Of a stretch of 46,238 nucleotides of DNA, positions 34,075 to 42,060 are shown piece after piece. The position numbers were made by a program, and so were the translations under genes. The DNA lies in NCBI GenBank assembly GCA_903904515.1, contig CAIVCR010000091.1, positions 1 through 46,238 of the forward strand, given 5' to 3'. Origin of the DNA: an uncultured Bacteroidia bacterium. Lineage in GTDB: Bacteria; Bacteroidota; Bacteroidia; Bacteroidales; Prolixibacteraceae. Position 1 is the stretch's first letter. Each line of letters begins with the position of its first letter. The notes below the pieces were generated by a model, which had not been told where the DNA came from, ran no database searches, and was given only the letters and a program-made list of their open reading frames with translations.

Positions 34075-34862
34075 TATCCGCTGTTATTATTTTGGTATCC
34101 TCCGTTGTTTCCGCCTTGATTGTACTGATCATTTTCAGTTCCGTTGTTCAGACCAGGATGCTTTGCTCCGCCCATTTTGAGGGGTTTAGGCAGCGTTTTG
34201 GATCTGAAGATCGGGAAACGGTAGTAGACCCCGATTGAGAAATCGAATGGAGTACCACCACCTGTTTTACCTATTCCAGGAATTATATAAGGATGGATAT
34301 TGGCATCTTTTGTCACTGACAGGGGGAATTTTGCACGTAACGACCAGCCCAGGAAGAAGTTAGGGAAAAGCTCCCCTTTCATCCCAAAGACCAGCTCGCC
34401 CCAGTGAGCGTTCATCGGATGACGTGATAACGAAGTATTTATTGATCCCCAATAATTTGATGTGCCTATGCTGTCAGTCTGCTGATTAAATACGGAATAA
34501 CCATAGCGGAATCCGACAAATACAAAATCATGGTCTTTCAGCGATTCGAATTTAACAATATTCATATCGATACCCACCCTGGCATAGGAGCCATTGTTTT
34601 TGTACCGAAATTTATCATGCTTGTCATCATACCATTGCATCCCCATTTCGAAAGTAGGAAACAAATTGCCTTTGTAAGGGATATCCGCCTGAATTTCCCA
34701 TCCGTTGCGTTTTGCAGTTTGCATAATGGGGAGCAAAAGACGCGAAATATCCATCCCTATCCGTGGACCCTCATACCGCCAGGTTTCACCCTTTGTCTGC
34801 GATAAAACAGGTGAACTGCTAATGAGCAGCAGCGCTAAAATAGATAATAATATTCTGGTCAT
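34071..34862 (-). CDS. DUF6048-family outer-membrane-like protein
   Basis: A 263-aa exported protein (signal LLSILALLLISSSPVLSQ) that reads as a beta-barrel: alternating hydrophobic strands such as FVFVGFRYGYSVF and ELFPNFFLGWSLRAKFPL, ending with a strand and YRFPIFRS. An unusual hydrophilic Asn/Gly/Gln-rich tail follows (about 30 residues, NNGTENDQYNQGGNNGGYQ). I believe this is the Bacteroidota family DUF6048, always next to a DUF6452 lipoprotein as here. Its start overlaps the lipoprotein gene by 44 bases, implying translational coupling. Function unknown. Confidence 0.75.
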   Translation of the reverse strand: MTRILLSILALLLISSSPVLSQTKGETWRYEGPRIGMDISRLLLPIMQTAKRNGWEIQADIPYKGNLFPTFEMGMQWYDDKHDKFRYKNNGSYARVGIDMNIVKFESLKDHDFVFVGFRYGYSVFNQQTDSIGTSNYWGSINTSLSRHPMNAHWGELVFGMKGELFPNFFLGWSLRAKFPLSVTKDANIHPYIIPGIGKTGGGTPFDFSIGVYYRFPIFRSKTLPKPLKMGGAKHPGLNNGTENDQYNQGGNNGGYQNNNSGY

Positions 34863-35307
34863 TCGTTGCTTTGGCTGTTGAGAGTGAATTAACCTTTTTG
34901 TCGGTTATTTTTACAGAATCGATACCCGAAGTGTACCTGAAACCGGAAAGAACATAGTTGGGGGCAAACCCGCAATTTTCAGATATTAATTTTAAGATCA
35001 TGGTATGCCTGACATACAAGGTGTCAGAAACCCCGTTAACCCGGATAACAAATCCTGTCGAATCGGCAGAAAGAGAGAGGGGAAGAGGGTACCTTTTGGT
35101 TAAGGTCGATGATGCATCATTGACCAGGGTATCACCAACGTCATTGCGGTTTACCCCTTTAACCAGCAGTGTACTAATCGGGTTAAAGCCACTGATATTA
35201 AAGGAACTGACCATGAAAGCATCCACCGAATCGTAACACCGGTTTCCGCTATTGCACGACTCAAGAAGCAAGCCGAGCAGTGCAATTACGATCAGATAAT
35301 ATCTCAT
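34819..35307 (-). CDS. DUF6452-family lipoprotein
   Basis: A 162-aa lipoprotein with the lipobox LLLESC (Cys18) followed by NSGNRCYD. The body is rich in beta-strand residues and ends in DQNIIIYF. It is the upstream partner of the DUF6048 barrel-like protein, with which it overlaps by 44 nt. A TATCTTTG box (35331-35338) is placed 23 nt before its ATG. The pair may form an outer-membrane complex; this is inferred from co-occurrence only. Confidence 0.75.
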   Translation of the reverse strand: MRYYLIVIALLGLLLESCNSGNRCYDSVDAFMVSSFNISGFNPISTLLVKGVNRNDVGDTLVNDASSTLTKRYPLPLSLSADSTGFVIRVNGVSDTLYVRHTMILKLISENCGFAPNYVLSGFRYTSGIDSVKITDKKVNSLSTAKATNDQNIIIYFSAAAH

Positions 35308-35330
35308 TCGAAGATTAATTTGTTAATCGA

Positions 35331-35338
35331 CAAAGATA
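35331..35338 (-). promoter_or_regulatory. Candidate -7 box for the DUF6452-DUF6048 pair
   Basis: TATCTTTG on the minus strand, 23 nt before the ATG. The nearest upstream TTG is 29 nt away, too far for a standard promoter. Confidence 0.35.
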
Positions 35339-35558
35339 AAAAAATGAACGGAATTAAATATCGATCACAACTGAGAGTCGTATTTTTAGCAAGCTGCATC
35401 CCATTATGAAGTTGAAATTGGCCATTAACAGCAGGTTTGGATTGAATTACCGATCAATTGTTTTTTACTCAGCCGCTCCTTTAATTTCAGGTGTTAGACC
35501 ATACATCCGATTCCTTAATGATCTGAACATTTACTATTTCGTATCCGTTATAAAAGTA

Positions 35559-35566
35559 TATTTTTG
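35559..35566 (+). promoter_or_regulatory. Candidate -7 box deciding the metallophosphoesterase start
   Basis: TATTTTTG ends on the G of a TTG codon that could otherwise be taken as an upstream start (35564). If transcription begins about 7 nt later, only the ATG at 35585 can be used. Confidence 0.35.
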
Positions 35567-35584
35567 AACAAAATATTTTCCGCT

Positions 35585-36745
35585 ATGCGCGTCACCTCGT
35601 TTCTTATCTTTTTTGGAGTTGCTTTACTGATCTATTTCTCCTTCAATTTTTTTATTTATACCAGAGGTTTACAGGCGTTTTCGGTTTCCCCAGCCTGGAG
35701 GCGGGGATATATGATCGTATTTTGGGGAGTCGTTTCGTGTTTTGTCATTGGTGAAGTCCTTGAACATACGCGATCTTCCGCCATGAGCGAATGGATATAC
35801 CGTATTGGCGCTTTCTGGCTCGCCTTTATGCTCTACTTTGCCCTTACACTTTTGCTGTTTGATATCATCCGTTTATTCAACCATTTTTTTCATTTTCTCC
35901 CCGAAATGACCCAAACCTTCCGATTCAGGCTTGGCCTGGCGACCGTAGGGTTTGTATCACTGCTGGTTGTGGCAGGACATATCAATGCCCTGAACACACG
36001 GATACGGGAGATCTCCCTCACTATTCCCAAAAAAGTGAGCGGAAATCAGCAAATGAAGATAGTGATGGCTTCAGATATTCACCTTGGTGCGCTGATCGGA
36101 GAGAACAGGGAAGAGAAACTGGTCCGCATTATCAATAATCAGAAACCTGATCTGGTGCTGCTATGCGGTGACCTCGTCGACGGAGATATTGCTTCGGTGC
36201 TTCGTAAAAACCTGGGGAAGCATCTTCAGGAGATCAAATCGGTGATGGGGGTTTATGCAATTCCTGGGAACCATGAATACATTGGCGGAATCCAAAAGAC
36301 CTTGCCTTATCTCAGGGGTGTCAAAATAAAATTATTGCGCGACAGCACGATGGTTTTACCCAATGGAGTCCAGATCGTGGGGCGCGATGACCGTGATAAC
36401 CGCCAGATGGGTGAAGAGAACAGACGCAGAACCTTGAAAGAACTTATGGCAGGTGTGGATAAGAACAGCCCGGTCATCGTAATGAATCATCAACCGTTTA
36501 ACCTGGATGAGGCAGTTGTTGAAGATGTGGATCTCCACCTCTCCGGTCATACCCACCATGGACAGCTATGGCCACTTAGTTATATTACCAAGGCTGTTTT
36601 TGAGCTCAGCTGGGGATTTCTTAAAAAAGGGAATACGAACTTTTATGTCTCCTCCGGCTTTGGTTCCTGGGGACCGCCGGTCCGAATCGGGAATACCCCT
36701 GAAGTAGTCGTCTTCAATCTCACCTTCAAGGATCCTACTTTATAA
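35585..36745 (+). CDS. Membrane-anchored metallophosphoesterase (YaeI-like)
   Basis: A 386-aa protein with about four N-terminal hydrophobic segments (to about residue 130) and a calcineurin-like catalytic domain after residue 160. Metal-binding motifs in order are ASDIHLG, CGDLVDGD, IPGNHEY, MNHQPF and SGHTHHGQLWP, all intact. Family members of this branch hydrolyse phosphodiesters, often in lipid or UDP-sugar metabolism; YaeI is the nearest known relative by architecture. ATG at 35585 was chosen over TTG at 35564 (see the promoter box). It converges on the GNAT gene with only 26 bases between stops. Confidence 0.88.
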   Translation: MRVTSFLIFFGVALLIYFSFNFFIYTRGLQAFSVSPAWRRGYMIVFWGVVSCFVIGEVLEHTRSSAMSEWIYRIGAFWLAFMLYFALTLLLFDIIRLFNHFFHFLPEMTQTFRFRLGLATVGFVSLLVVAGHINALNTRIREISLTIPKKVSGNQQMKIVMASDIHLGALIGENREEKLVRIINNQKPDLVLLCGDLVDGDIASVLRKNLGKHLQEIKSVMGVYAIPGNHEYIGGIQKTLPYLRGVKIKLLRDSTMVLPNGVQIVGRDDRDNRQMGEENRRRTLKELMAGVDKNSPVIVMNHQPFNLDEAVVEDVDLHLSGHTHHGQLWPLSYITKAVFELSWGFLKKGNTNFYVSSGFGSWGPPVRIGNTPEVVVFNLTFKDPTL

Positions 36746-36771
36746 AAAACCCTTCATCCGGGAACGGCTAA

Positions 36772-37614
36772 TCAAGGTGTCGCCTTGTAAAACGGGAGAA
36801 ACCGAACCGGCTCAAAACCAAGCAGCTGAGCCAGCAGGTAGGAACCTGTGTTTTCCAATCTGCAGGCCCATATGGGTTCGTAGCCGTGTTCCAGGCAAAA
36901 GTCAATAAGTGCCACACAACTCTCTTTTGCACAGCCCTGCCCCCGGAATTGTTCGACAGACTCGATTCCGAATTCAAGGTAATGATCATCAATATAGGCT
37001 GAAAAAGCTGTGGATGCGAGTTTATTGCCGGAACGCACACTAAATCCGACTCCCTGTTCCAAAAATTGGGCGGCATCTTTCCAGAAGAATTTAGGAATCA
37101 CTGTTCCGGGCATATTTTGAAATTCATCTTCTCCGGTGCGGTATACTTCAACAGGTTTATTTCGGTGATGGGCCTTAAATTGGGCATATTTTGCCGGATT
37201 AAATTTAAAATTCACCCTTGTCTGTTCTTCAACCGATATCTTCCCAGCTGAAATTTGAACCCCGTTATCTTTCTCCGGTTTAGTAAGCAGTTGATCTCCT
37301 AGCAACCGTTTAAGCAAGGGACTCCATGCTTCGGGATAAACCTGCATCCATTCAGCATTAATTCTGTTTTGTCCCTTATTTAACAGGTAACCTGCCAATT
37401 GCTCATTGAACTCCTCATTTTCACAATCTCCGGTTAGCAGTGACATTCCGTAGGGATGAACAATATAAAAGACAGACGGAGCATCACAATTGTCGGCATA
37501 GATCAATCCATCAATCTTCCGGGTGACAACATCACACGCAAACATATGATTGAATGGCACCTCGTTCAGCAATGTGGTGGCCTTCGAATATTGATCCTTA
37601 TCCAGTAACTTCAT
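36772..37614 (-). CDS. GNAT-family N-acetyltransferase
   Basis: A 280-aa cytoplasmic protein. The N-terminal half (to about 150) is a poorly conserved domain with SVFYIVHPYGMSLLTGDCEN, and the C-terminal half is the acetyl-CoA-binding GNAT fold: STAFSAYIDDHYLEFGIESV, then EQFRGQGCAKESCVALIDFC (the pyrophosphate-binding RGQGCA), and the terminal LLGFEP. This matches the two-domain GNAT_acetyltran (ZmaR-like) type. Substrate unknown, possibly a small amine or antibiotic. It is divergent from the BFD-like gene (55-nt gap). Confidence 0.85.
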   Translation of the reverse strand: MKLLDKDQYSKATTLLNEVPFNHMFACDVVTRKIDGLIYADNCDAPSVFYIVHPYGMSLLTGDCENEEFNEQLAGYLLNKGQNRINAEWMQVYPEAWSPLLKRLLGDQLLTKPEKDNGVQISAGKISVEEQTRVNFKFNPAKYAQFKAHHRNKPVEVYRTGEDEFQNMPGTVIPKFFWKDAAQFLEQGVGFSVRSGNKLASTAFSAYIDDHYLEFGIESVEQFRGQGCAKESCVALIDFCLEHGYEPIWACRLENTGSYLLAQLLGFEPVRFLPFYKATP

Positions 37615-37645
37615 AGCTGAAAAGTGAATTTCAATTTATTCAAAT

Positions 37646-37653
37646 TATATTTG
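37646..37653 (+). promoter_or_regulatory. Candidate -7 box for the BFD-like gene
   Basis: TATATTTG, 16 nt before the ATG at 37670, implying a leader of only about ten bases. No TTG at the proper -33 distance. Confidence 0.35.
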
Positions 37654-37669
37654 CAAAATACGAAATAAA

Positions 37670-37894
37670 ATGGCGAATAATCCAGGTCGGTTAGTCTGTC
37701 TCTGCAACCATGTTACCGCAAAAGAGATTGTGGCGGTTTTACATGCGGGTGCCCTTTCAACAGCCGATGTTCAGGAATTTACATCAGCAGGTACCGGGTG
37801 CACCCGATGTGTTCGTGAAATCGATGCAATCGTTGAAAACCATCTGGCTAATGCGGCCAAAGATCCTCAGCTGAGATTTGATTTTGAATTTTAG
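37670..37894 (+). CDS. BFD-like [2Fe-2S] protein
   Basis: A 74-aa ferredoxin of the bacterioferritin-associated (BFD) type. Four cysteines hold the cluster: Cys10-x-Cys12 (VCLCNHVT) and Cys44-x2-Cys47 (GTGCTRCV), spaced 31 residues apart, as in the family. The helix-turn-helix-like segment between them is normal. BFD proteins release iron from bacterioferritin or form part of larger oxidoreductases such as nitrite reductase. No ferritin is beside it, so its partner is unknown. Confidence 0.9.
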   Translation: MANNPGRLVCLCNHVTAKEIVAVLHAGALSTADVQEFTSAGTGCTRCVREIDAIVENHLANAAKDPQLRFDFEF

Positions 37895-37938
37895 AGTGGA
37901 CAGGCATCCAAGGTGGGTAATGTTTAAAGATCATAATT

Positions 37939-38748
37939 TCAATCCAGCTTATAGACCCTCACATAATCAATGAAATATTTCTGCGGGAAAATCGTGTCAT
38001 CGATCTCGCCTCCCCAGCTCCCGCCGATAGCTGTATTGAGCAGCAGAAACAGCGGACCGCTGAACGTTTCTTCCCAGGCTGTTGACGGAGGAGCAAAAGT
38101 GAGGTAATTCTGATTGTCGACGAACAGGGAGATTGTATTTCCCCTCCTTTCGAGTGCAAAAAGATGAAATTTGGTCTGTAAACTGTCAATGTCTAAATTT
38201 CCACCTTTCGACTTAAGTTTATTTTCCTTCGTTGAAGTGCTGTCCCACCAGTGCAGTGTTCCGTAAGCTTTCCCGGGGGTATGGCCCACAAATTCCATGA
38301 TATCCAGCTCACTGCACCTGGGCCATCCCACCTGGTTCAGGTTGGAGCCCATCATCCAGATAGCTGGCCAGATCCCTTTGCCACCAGGTAGTTTAGCAAG
38401 AACTTCGATTCGGATATCCCCCTCAAAGGACTGTTTGTCCAACGTATTGATACTTGCGGAGGTGTATTCTCCCCCCTGGAATTTTTCCTTCAGCGATTCA
38501 ATGACCAGACAGCCGGACTCCTGCCGGACATTTTGCGTCCGCCTGAAGGTGTAGAATTGCTTCTCGTTATTTCTGACAAATCCAACCTCGTATCCCCACT
38601 TTGTGGAATCAGGTAAGCCGGTACCATTAAATTCGTCTGACCAGATTAGTTTTGTTTTTTTCGAATCAATGGGGGTACCCGCTGCATTAGACCCAAAAGG
38701 GTACACTGACAAGAAGATCAGGATTGCGATAATTTTTATTGTTATCAT
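37939..38748 (-). CDS. Secreted GH16 beta-glucanase/laminarinase-type hydrolase
   Basis: A 269-aa enzyme with a signal peptide (IIAILIFLSVYPFGSNAAG). It carries the family 16 jelly-roll signatures LIWSDEFNGTGLPDSTKWGY, GIWPAIWMMGSN and the catalytic SELDIMEFVG with Glu147, Asp149 and Glu152 (nucleophile, helper, acid/base), then TLHWW. The spacing ExDxxE (with the extra Met) belongs to the laminarinase-like group of GH16. It should cut beta-1,3 or mixed-linked glucans. It is a single gene ending about 45 nt before the end of the BFD-like gene, tail-to-tail. Confidence 0.93.
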   Translation of the reverse strand: MITIKIIAILIFLSVYPFGSNAAGTPIDSKKTKLIWSDEFNGTGLPDSTKWGYEVGFVRNNEKQFYTFRRTQNVRQESGCLVIESLKEKFQGGEYTSASINTLDKQSFEGDIRIEVLAKLPGGKGIWPAIWMMGSNLNQVGWPRCSELDIMEFVGHTPGKAYGTLHWWDSTSTKENKLKSKGGNLDIDSLQTKFHLFALERRGNTISLFVDNQNYLTFAPPSTAWEETFSGPLFLLLNTAIGGSWGGEIDDTIFPQKYFIDYVRVYKLD

Positions 38749-38775
38749 GACTTTTATACTATTTTCAGGATTTTC

Positions 38776-38987
38776 AGAAACTGTTTAAATTTCAATATTC
38801 ACATGTTCTTGAGTTTATATCTGCTCTTAGAAACTGAGGCTGTATCAAAATATGGGTAGAATAATGATTTTAAACCGGATATCTCGTCCCGTACGGGACA
38901 AAATCCTGCATTTCAACATGTTTTCTACCCATCCGCCAACTGGCGGATCCCTCACGGGATTAAAAAAAACAACTTTAAACAGTTTCT
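38776..38987. repeat. 212-bp inverted-repeat element (MITE-like)
   Basis: Flanked by perfect 14-bp inverted ends, AGAAACTGTTTAAA (38776-38789) and TTTAAACAGTTTCT (38974-38987); the right end runs into the stop codon of the peptidase E gene. Inside are several stems: ATGGGTAGAA/TTCTACCCAT (38852-38861/38923-38932), the palindrome GTCCCGTACGGGAC (38886-38899), ATCCGCCA/TGGCGGAT (38931-38938/38941-38948) and ATCCC/GGGAT (38947-38951/38956-38960). AGAAACTG recurs at 38829. No protein is encoded. Confidence 0.75.
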
Positions 38988-39697
38988 CACACTTCCATCA
39001 GAAAATTAAAATCATCATTACCGGATAATTCGATAGTTTCGGCCCCGTTTCTGAAAATCCGTGCAGTTTTGTTTCCGATTAAGCGAAGCAGATTATTTTC
39101 GTATTTCAGCATCGTCCCCTCACGCAATCCCACAACGGTAGTATCCCGATTTATTTCGAGAAACTCCAGTATCCGCTGTTCGCGTGTCTCCCCTCCATGC
39201 CCTTCAGGATTGACATCCAGGTAATGGGGGTTGATCTGGAACGGGACGAGGTTCATGCAATCAAACCCATTGGGATCGATGATCGGCATGTCATTGGTTG
39301 CGCGCAGGGTGGGACAGGCCACATTTGATCCTGCACTCCAGCCGATATATGGAGTTCCCTGAAGTACTTTGTGCCGGATGGCGTCCATTAATCCGTTATC
39401 GTGCAGCAATCGAACCAGCTGCCAGGTGTTTCCGCCTCCTACAACAATGACTTCTGCCTGCTGAACCGCCTTTAAGGGATCAGAAAAATGGTGGATGGAG
39501 GTGATGTCGTGCCCAATTTCAGTAAACCGCTCTGCTACTTTTACTTCGTATTCATCAAATGAAAAGGTGACTGCAGCATAGGGAATGAAGAGCGCATGGA
39601 CTTTTTTTTCACCAAGAAACTGCTGAATCTCCTTTTTGGGATACCCGAGATAGGGCTCTCCAGGGTTGGTTGAGTTACTAATGAGGAGAAGTTTCAT
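38987..39697 (-). CDS. pepE: Peptidase E (alpha-aspartyl dipeptidase, S51)
   Basis: A 236-aa cytoplasmic serine peptidase cleaving Asp-X dipeptides. The catalytic Ser121 is in GWSAGSNVACPT, with Asp136 and His158 (FQINPHYLD) in the family positions. AEVIVVGGGNTWQL and NLVPFQINPHY are hallmark segments. The start was moved to the ATG at 39697, right before the KLLLISNST strand; the longer frame (39730) adds 11 Asn-rich residues. The gene ends at the right inverted end of the repeat element, which covers its stop codon but leaves the reading frame intact. Confidence 0.92.
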   Translation of the reverse strand: MKLLLISNSTNPGEPYLGYPKKEIQQFLGEKKVHALFIPYAAVTFSFDEYEVKVAERFTEIGHDITSIHHFSDPLKAVQQAEVIVVGGGNTWQLVRLLHDNGLMDAIRHKVLQGTPYIGWSAGSNVACPTLRATNDMPIIDPNGFDCMNLVPFQINPHYLDVNPEGHGGETREQRILEFLEINRDTTVVGLREGTMLKYENNLLRLIGNKTARIFRNGAETIELSGNDDFNFLMEV

Positions 39698-39847
39698 AAA
39701 ATTATTATTTTTGTCATTGCAAATAAGCAAAAAAAACCTACTAAATAAAAAATGTTCCTAGTTTTATAGAACAATATGGGAAATAAAGGTGTTATCGTGA
39801 GATGCATTTTTTAATTTGGTTTTTTTTAAAGCTGAAAACTTAAGAAT

Positions 39848-41383
39848 ATGGGAAAAACTATGGAACTAAAACCGATAAGGAAGGTATTGATTGCAAACCG
39901 CGGGGAGATCGCTATCCGTATTATGCGCTCGTGTCGCGAGATGGGAATTGATACCGTTGCTGTCTTTAGTGATGCTGACCGCACCTCAATGCATGTGAGA
40001 TATGCTGACGAGGCTTATAACATTGGTCCGGCACCTTCATCGGAAAGTTACCTGAATATGGATCGAATCATTGCTACGGCCAAAAAATCGGGCGCCGATG
40101 CAATACATCCCGGTTATGGGTTCTTGTCTGAAAATTCTGCCTTCTCGCGCCGATGCCGCAAGGAGGGGATAACCTTTATAGGACCTTCACCTGAGTCAAT
40201 TGAGATGATGGGTGATAAAATCAGTGCCCGCAAAAAAATGATCGCGGCAGGGGTTCCTGTTGTTCCGGGAACCACCGACAAGGTGACCAGTGAAGCTGAA
40301 GCAATCAGACAGATCAAGGAGATCGGTCTTCCGGTAATGATCAAAGCATCAGCAGGTGGTGGCGGCCGTGGGATGAGACTTGTGCATAAAGAATCTCAGA
40401 TTACCAGTTTACTGCGTGCTGCAAGATCGGAAGCTAAGACTGCATTCGGAGATGATGCTGTTTACATTGAAAAATATGTCGACTCGCCACATCACGTTGA
40501 ATTTCAGATACTTTCAGACAGACATGGAAATACTGTTCATCTGTTTGAACGCGAATGCTCAGTTCAGCGACGTCATCAGAAGGTCGTGGAAGAGACACCT
40601 TCACCATTACTCACCCCTGAGGTGAGGACAAAAATGGGTGAATGTGCCGTTGCTGCAGCAAATGCCTGCAATTATGAAGGGGCGGGAACCATCGAGTTCA
40701 TCATGGATGATCAGTTGAATTTCTACTTCCTGGAGATGAATACCCGTTTACAGGTAGAGCATCCAATAACAGAGCGCGTTGTCGGTGTTGACCTTGTGAA
40801 GGAGCAAATACGGATTGCGGAAGGAAACGTTCTTCCATTTAAACAGGAAGACCTCAAACAAAGCGGCCATGCCATTGAATGCCGTATCATTGCCGAAGAT
40901 ACCGATAATAATTTCATGCCAAATCCGGGAACCATCACCCATATTACCGAGCCTTTCGGTTTTGGAGTACGATGCGACGGATACGTTTATGAAGGATATA
41001 CAATTCCGATCCATTATGACTCGCTGATCAGCAAACTGATCGTCTGGGGAAGGACCCGCGAGGAGGCGATTGAACGGATGCGCCGGGCACTTTACGAGTA
41101 TAAAATTACAGGGGTCAAGACCACCATTCGGTTCCTTGAACGGATCATGGAAACGCCGGACTTCAAGACGGGGAAATACAATACCCATTTTATTGAGAAA
41201 AACAGTGAGTTTCTGCTGGCCGACGGCATCTGTGACAAGAAATGTGAAGATATCGCGATGATCGCCACCTTTGCCGAATACCTGACCCGCTTTGAAGAGA
41301 GCAAAATAACAAATACGACCCCTTCCCATAAAAAGGAGACAAACTGGAAACGGCAAATCAGGAAATTTACATCCCGGATGTAG
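39848..41383 (+). CDS. Biotin carboxylase subunit of an acyl-CoA carboxylase
   Basis: A 511-aa ATP-grasp enzyme that carboxylates biotin. Motifs are KVLIANRGEIAIRIMRSCRE, IHPGYGFLSENS, the ATP loop KASAGGGGRGMRLV, EKYVDSPHHVEFQI, ERECSVQRRHQK and EMNTRLQVEHPITE. There is no fused carrier domain; that is the next gene (83 nt downstream). The C-terminus (about 480-511) is a short lysine-rich extension. Together with the carrier and carboxyltransferase genes it forms a three-component propionyl-CoA-type carboxylase. An upstream ATG-Lys-Thr (MGKTMEL) and the internal Met5 are both possible starts. Confidence 0.93.
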   Translation: MGKTMELKPIRKVLIANRGEIAIRIMRSCREMGIDTVAVFSDADRTSMHVRYADEAYNIGPAPSSESYLNMDRIIATAKKSGADAIHPGYGFLSENSAFSRRCRKEGITFIGPSPESIEMMGDKISARKKMIAAGVPVVPGTTDKVTSEAEAIRQIKEIGLPVMIKASAGGGGRGMRLVHKESQITSLLRAARSEAKTAFGDDAVYIEKYVDSPHHVEFQILSDRHGNTVHLFERECSVQRRHQKVVEETPSPLLTPEVRTKMGECAVAAANACNYEGAGTIEFIMDDQLNFYFLEMNTRLQVEHPITERVVGVDLVKEQIRIAEGNVLPFKQEDLKQSGHAIECRIIAEDTDNNFMPNPGTITHITEPFGFGVRCDGYVYEGYTIPIHYDSLISKLIVWGRTREEAIERMRRALYEYKITGVKTTIRFLERIMETPDFKTGKYNTHFIEKNSEFLLADGICDKKCEDIAMIATFAEYLTRFEESKITNTTPSHKKETNWKRQIRKFTSRM

Positions 41384-41466
41384 GTTGTACGCAAAAAATA
41401 CAACGAAGATTCATTCAACATTCTTTTAAAAATCAGAACCAAGCTTTTTCAGATAAATCATAACAT

Positions 41467-41994
41467 ATGGAACTCGAACTTAAAGTCAATAAACGTAATG
41501 CCATCGTTAAGGAACTAAAACGGGAAGGAAATATAGTCACCCTCTCGATTGACGATGAAATTTATGAAGTAGATATCGTAAAGGTGAGAAGCGAGGAGTT
41601 TTCCATCATCAACAAGGGCCGGTCGTTCAATGTCGAAGTCGTTGAAACAGACAGACCAAAACATTACCATGTGAATACCCTCTATTTTAAATTTGATGTT
41701 GAGGTTATCGACAACGAGTCGCGCTATCGTCAAAACAGGATGCAGGGTGGAGCAATTCAAAGCGACAATACCATTAAATCTCCAATGCCTGGGAAAGTGA
41801 TCCGGGTCTTCGTTAAACCGGGAGACCATGTGGAAGCCGGACAACCACTTATTGTCCTTTCAGCGATGAAGATGGAGAGTGAATTCAAGGCAGGAAGCCG
41901 CGGAATTGTGCGGGAAGTACCCGTCAAGGAGGGAGACACGGTCGATAATAATCAGCTTTTGGTAATCATTGACGAGGAACTTGAAGAGGCCTAA
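41467..41994 (+). CDS. Biotin carboxyl carrier subunit
   Basis: A 175-aa protein with a beta-rich linker domain (1-95) and a biotinyl domain (about 100-170). Biotinylation occurs at Lys135 in LSAMKMES, and the domain ends VPVKEGDTVDNNQLLVII. The N-terminal part contains the KNAIV...SFNVEV carboxylase-association segment seen in methylmalonyl-CoA decarboxylase/propionyl-CoA carboxylase carriers. It sits between the carboxylase and the carboxyltransferase on the same strand. Confidence 0.92.
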   Translation: MELELKVNKRNAIVKELKREGNIVTLSIDDEIYEVDIVKVRSEEFSIINKGRSFNVEVVETDRPKHYHVNTLYFKFDVEVIDNESRYRQNRMQGGAIQSDNTIKSPMPGKVIRVFVKPGDHVEAGQPLIVLSAMKMESEFKAGSRGIVREVPVKEGDTVDNNQLLVIIDEELEEA

Positions 41995-42060
41995 ATCAGC
42001 ATCAGGACCTGTTTTCTAAATAAAACTTATATTAAAATATTACTCAATAAATAATAAATT

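Noticed and set aside
40748..41356. 202-aa open frame opposite the biotin carboxylase gene
   Set aside because: Shadow of a strongly conserved coding region, rich in Arg/Phe/Ile typical of antisense frames.
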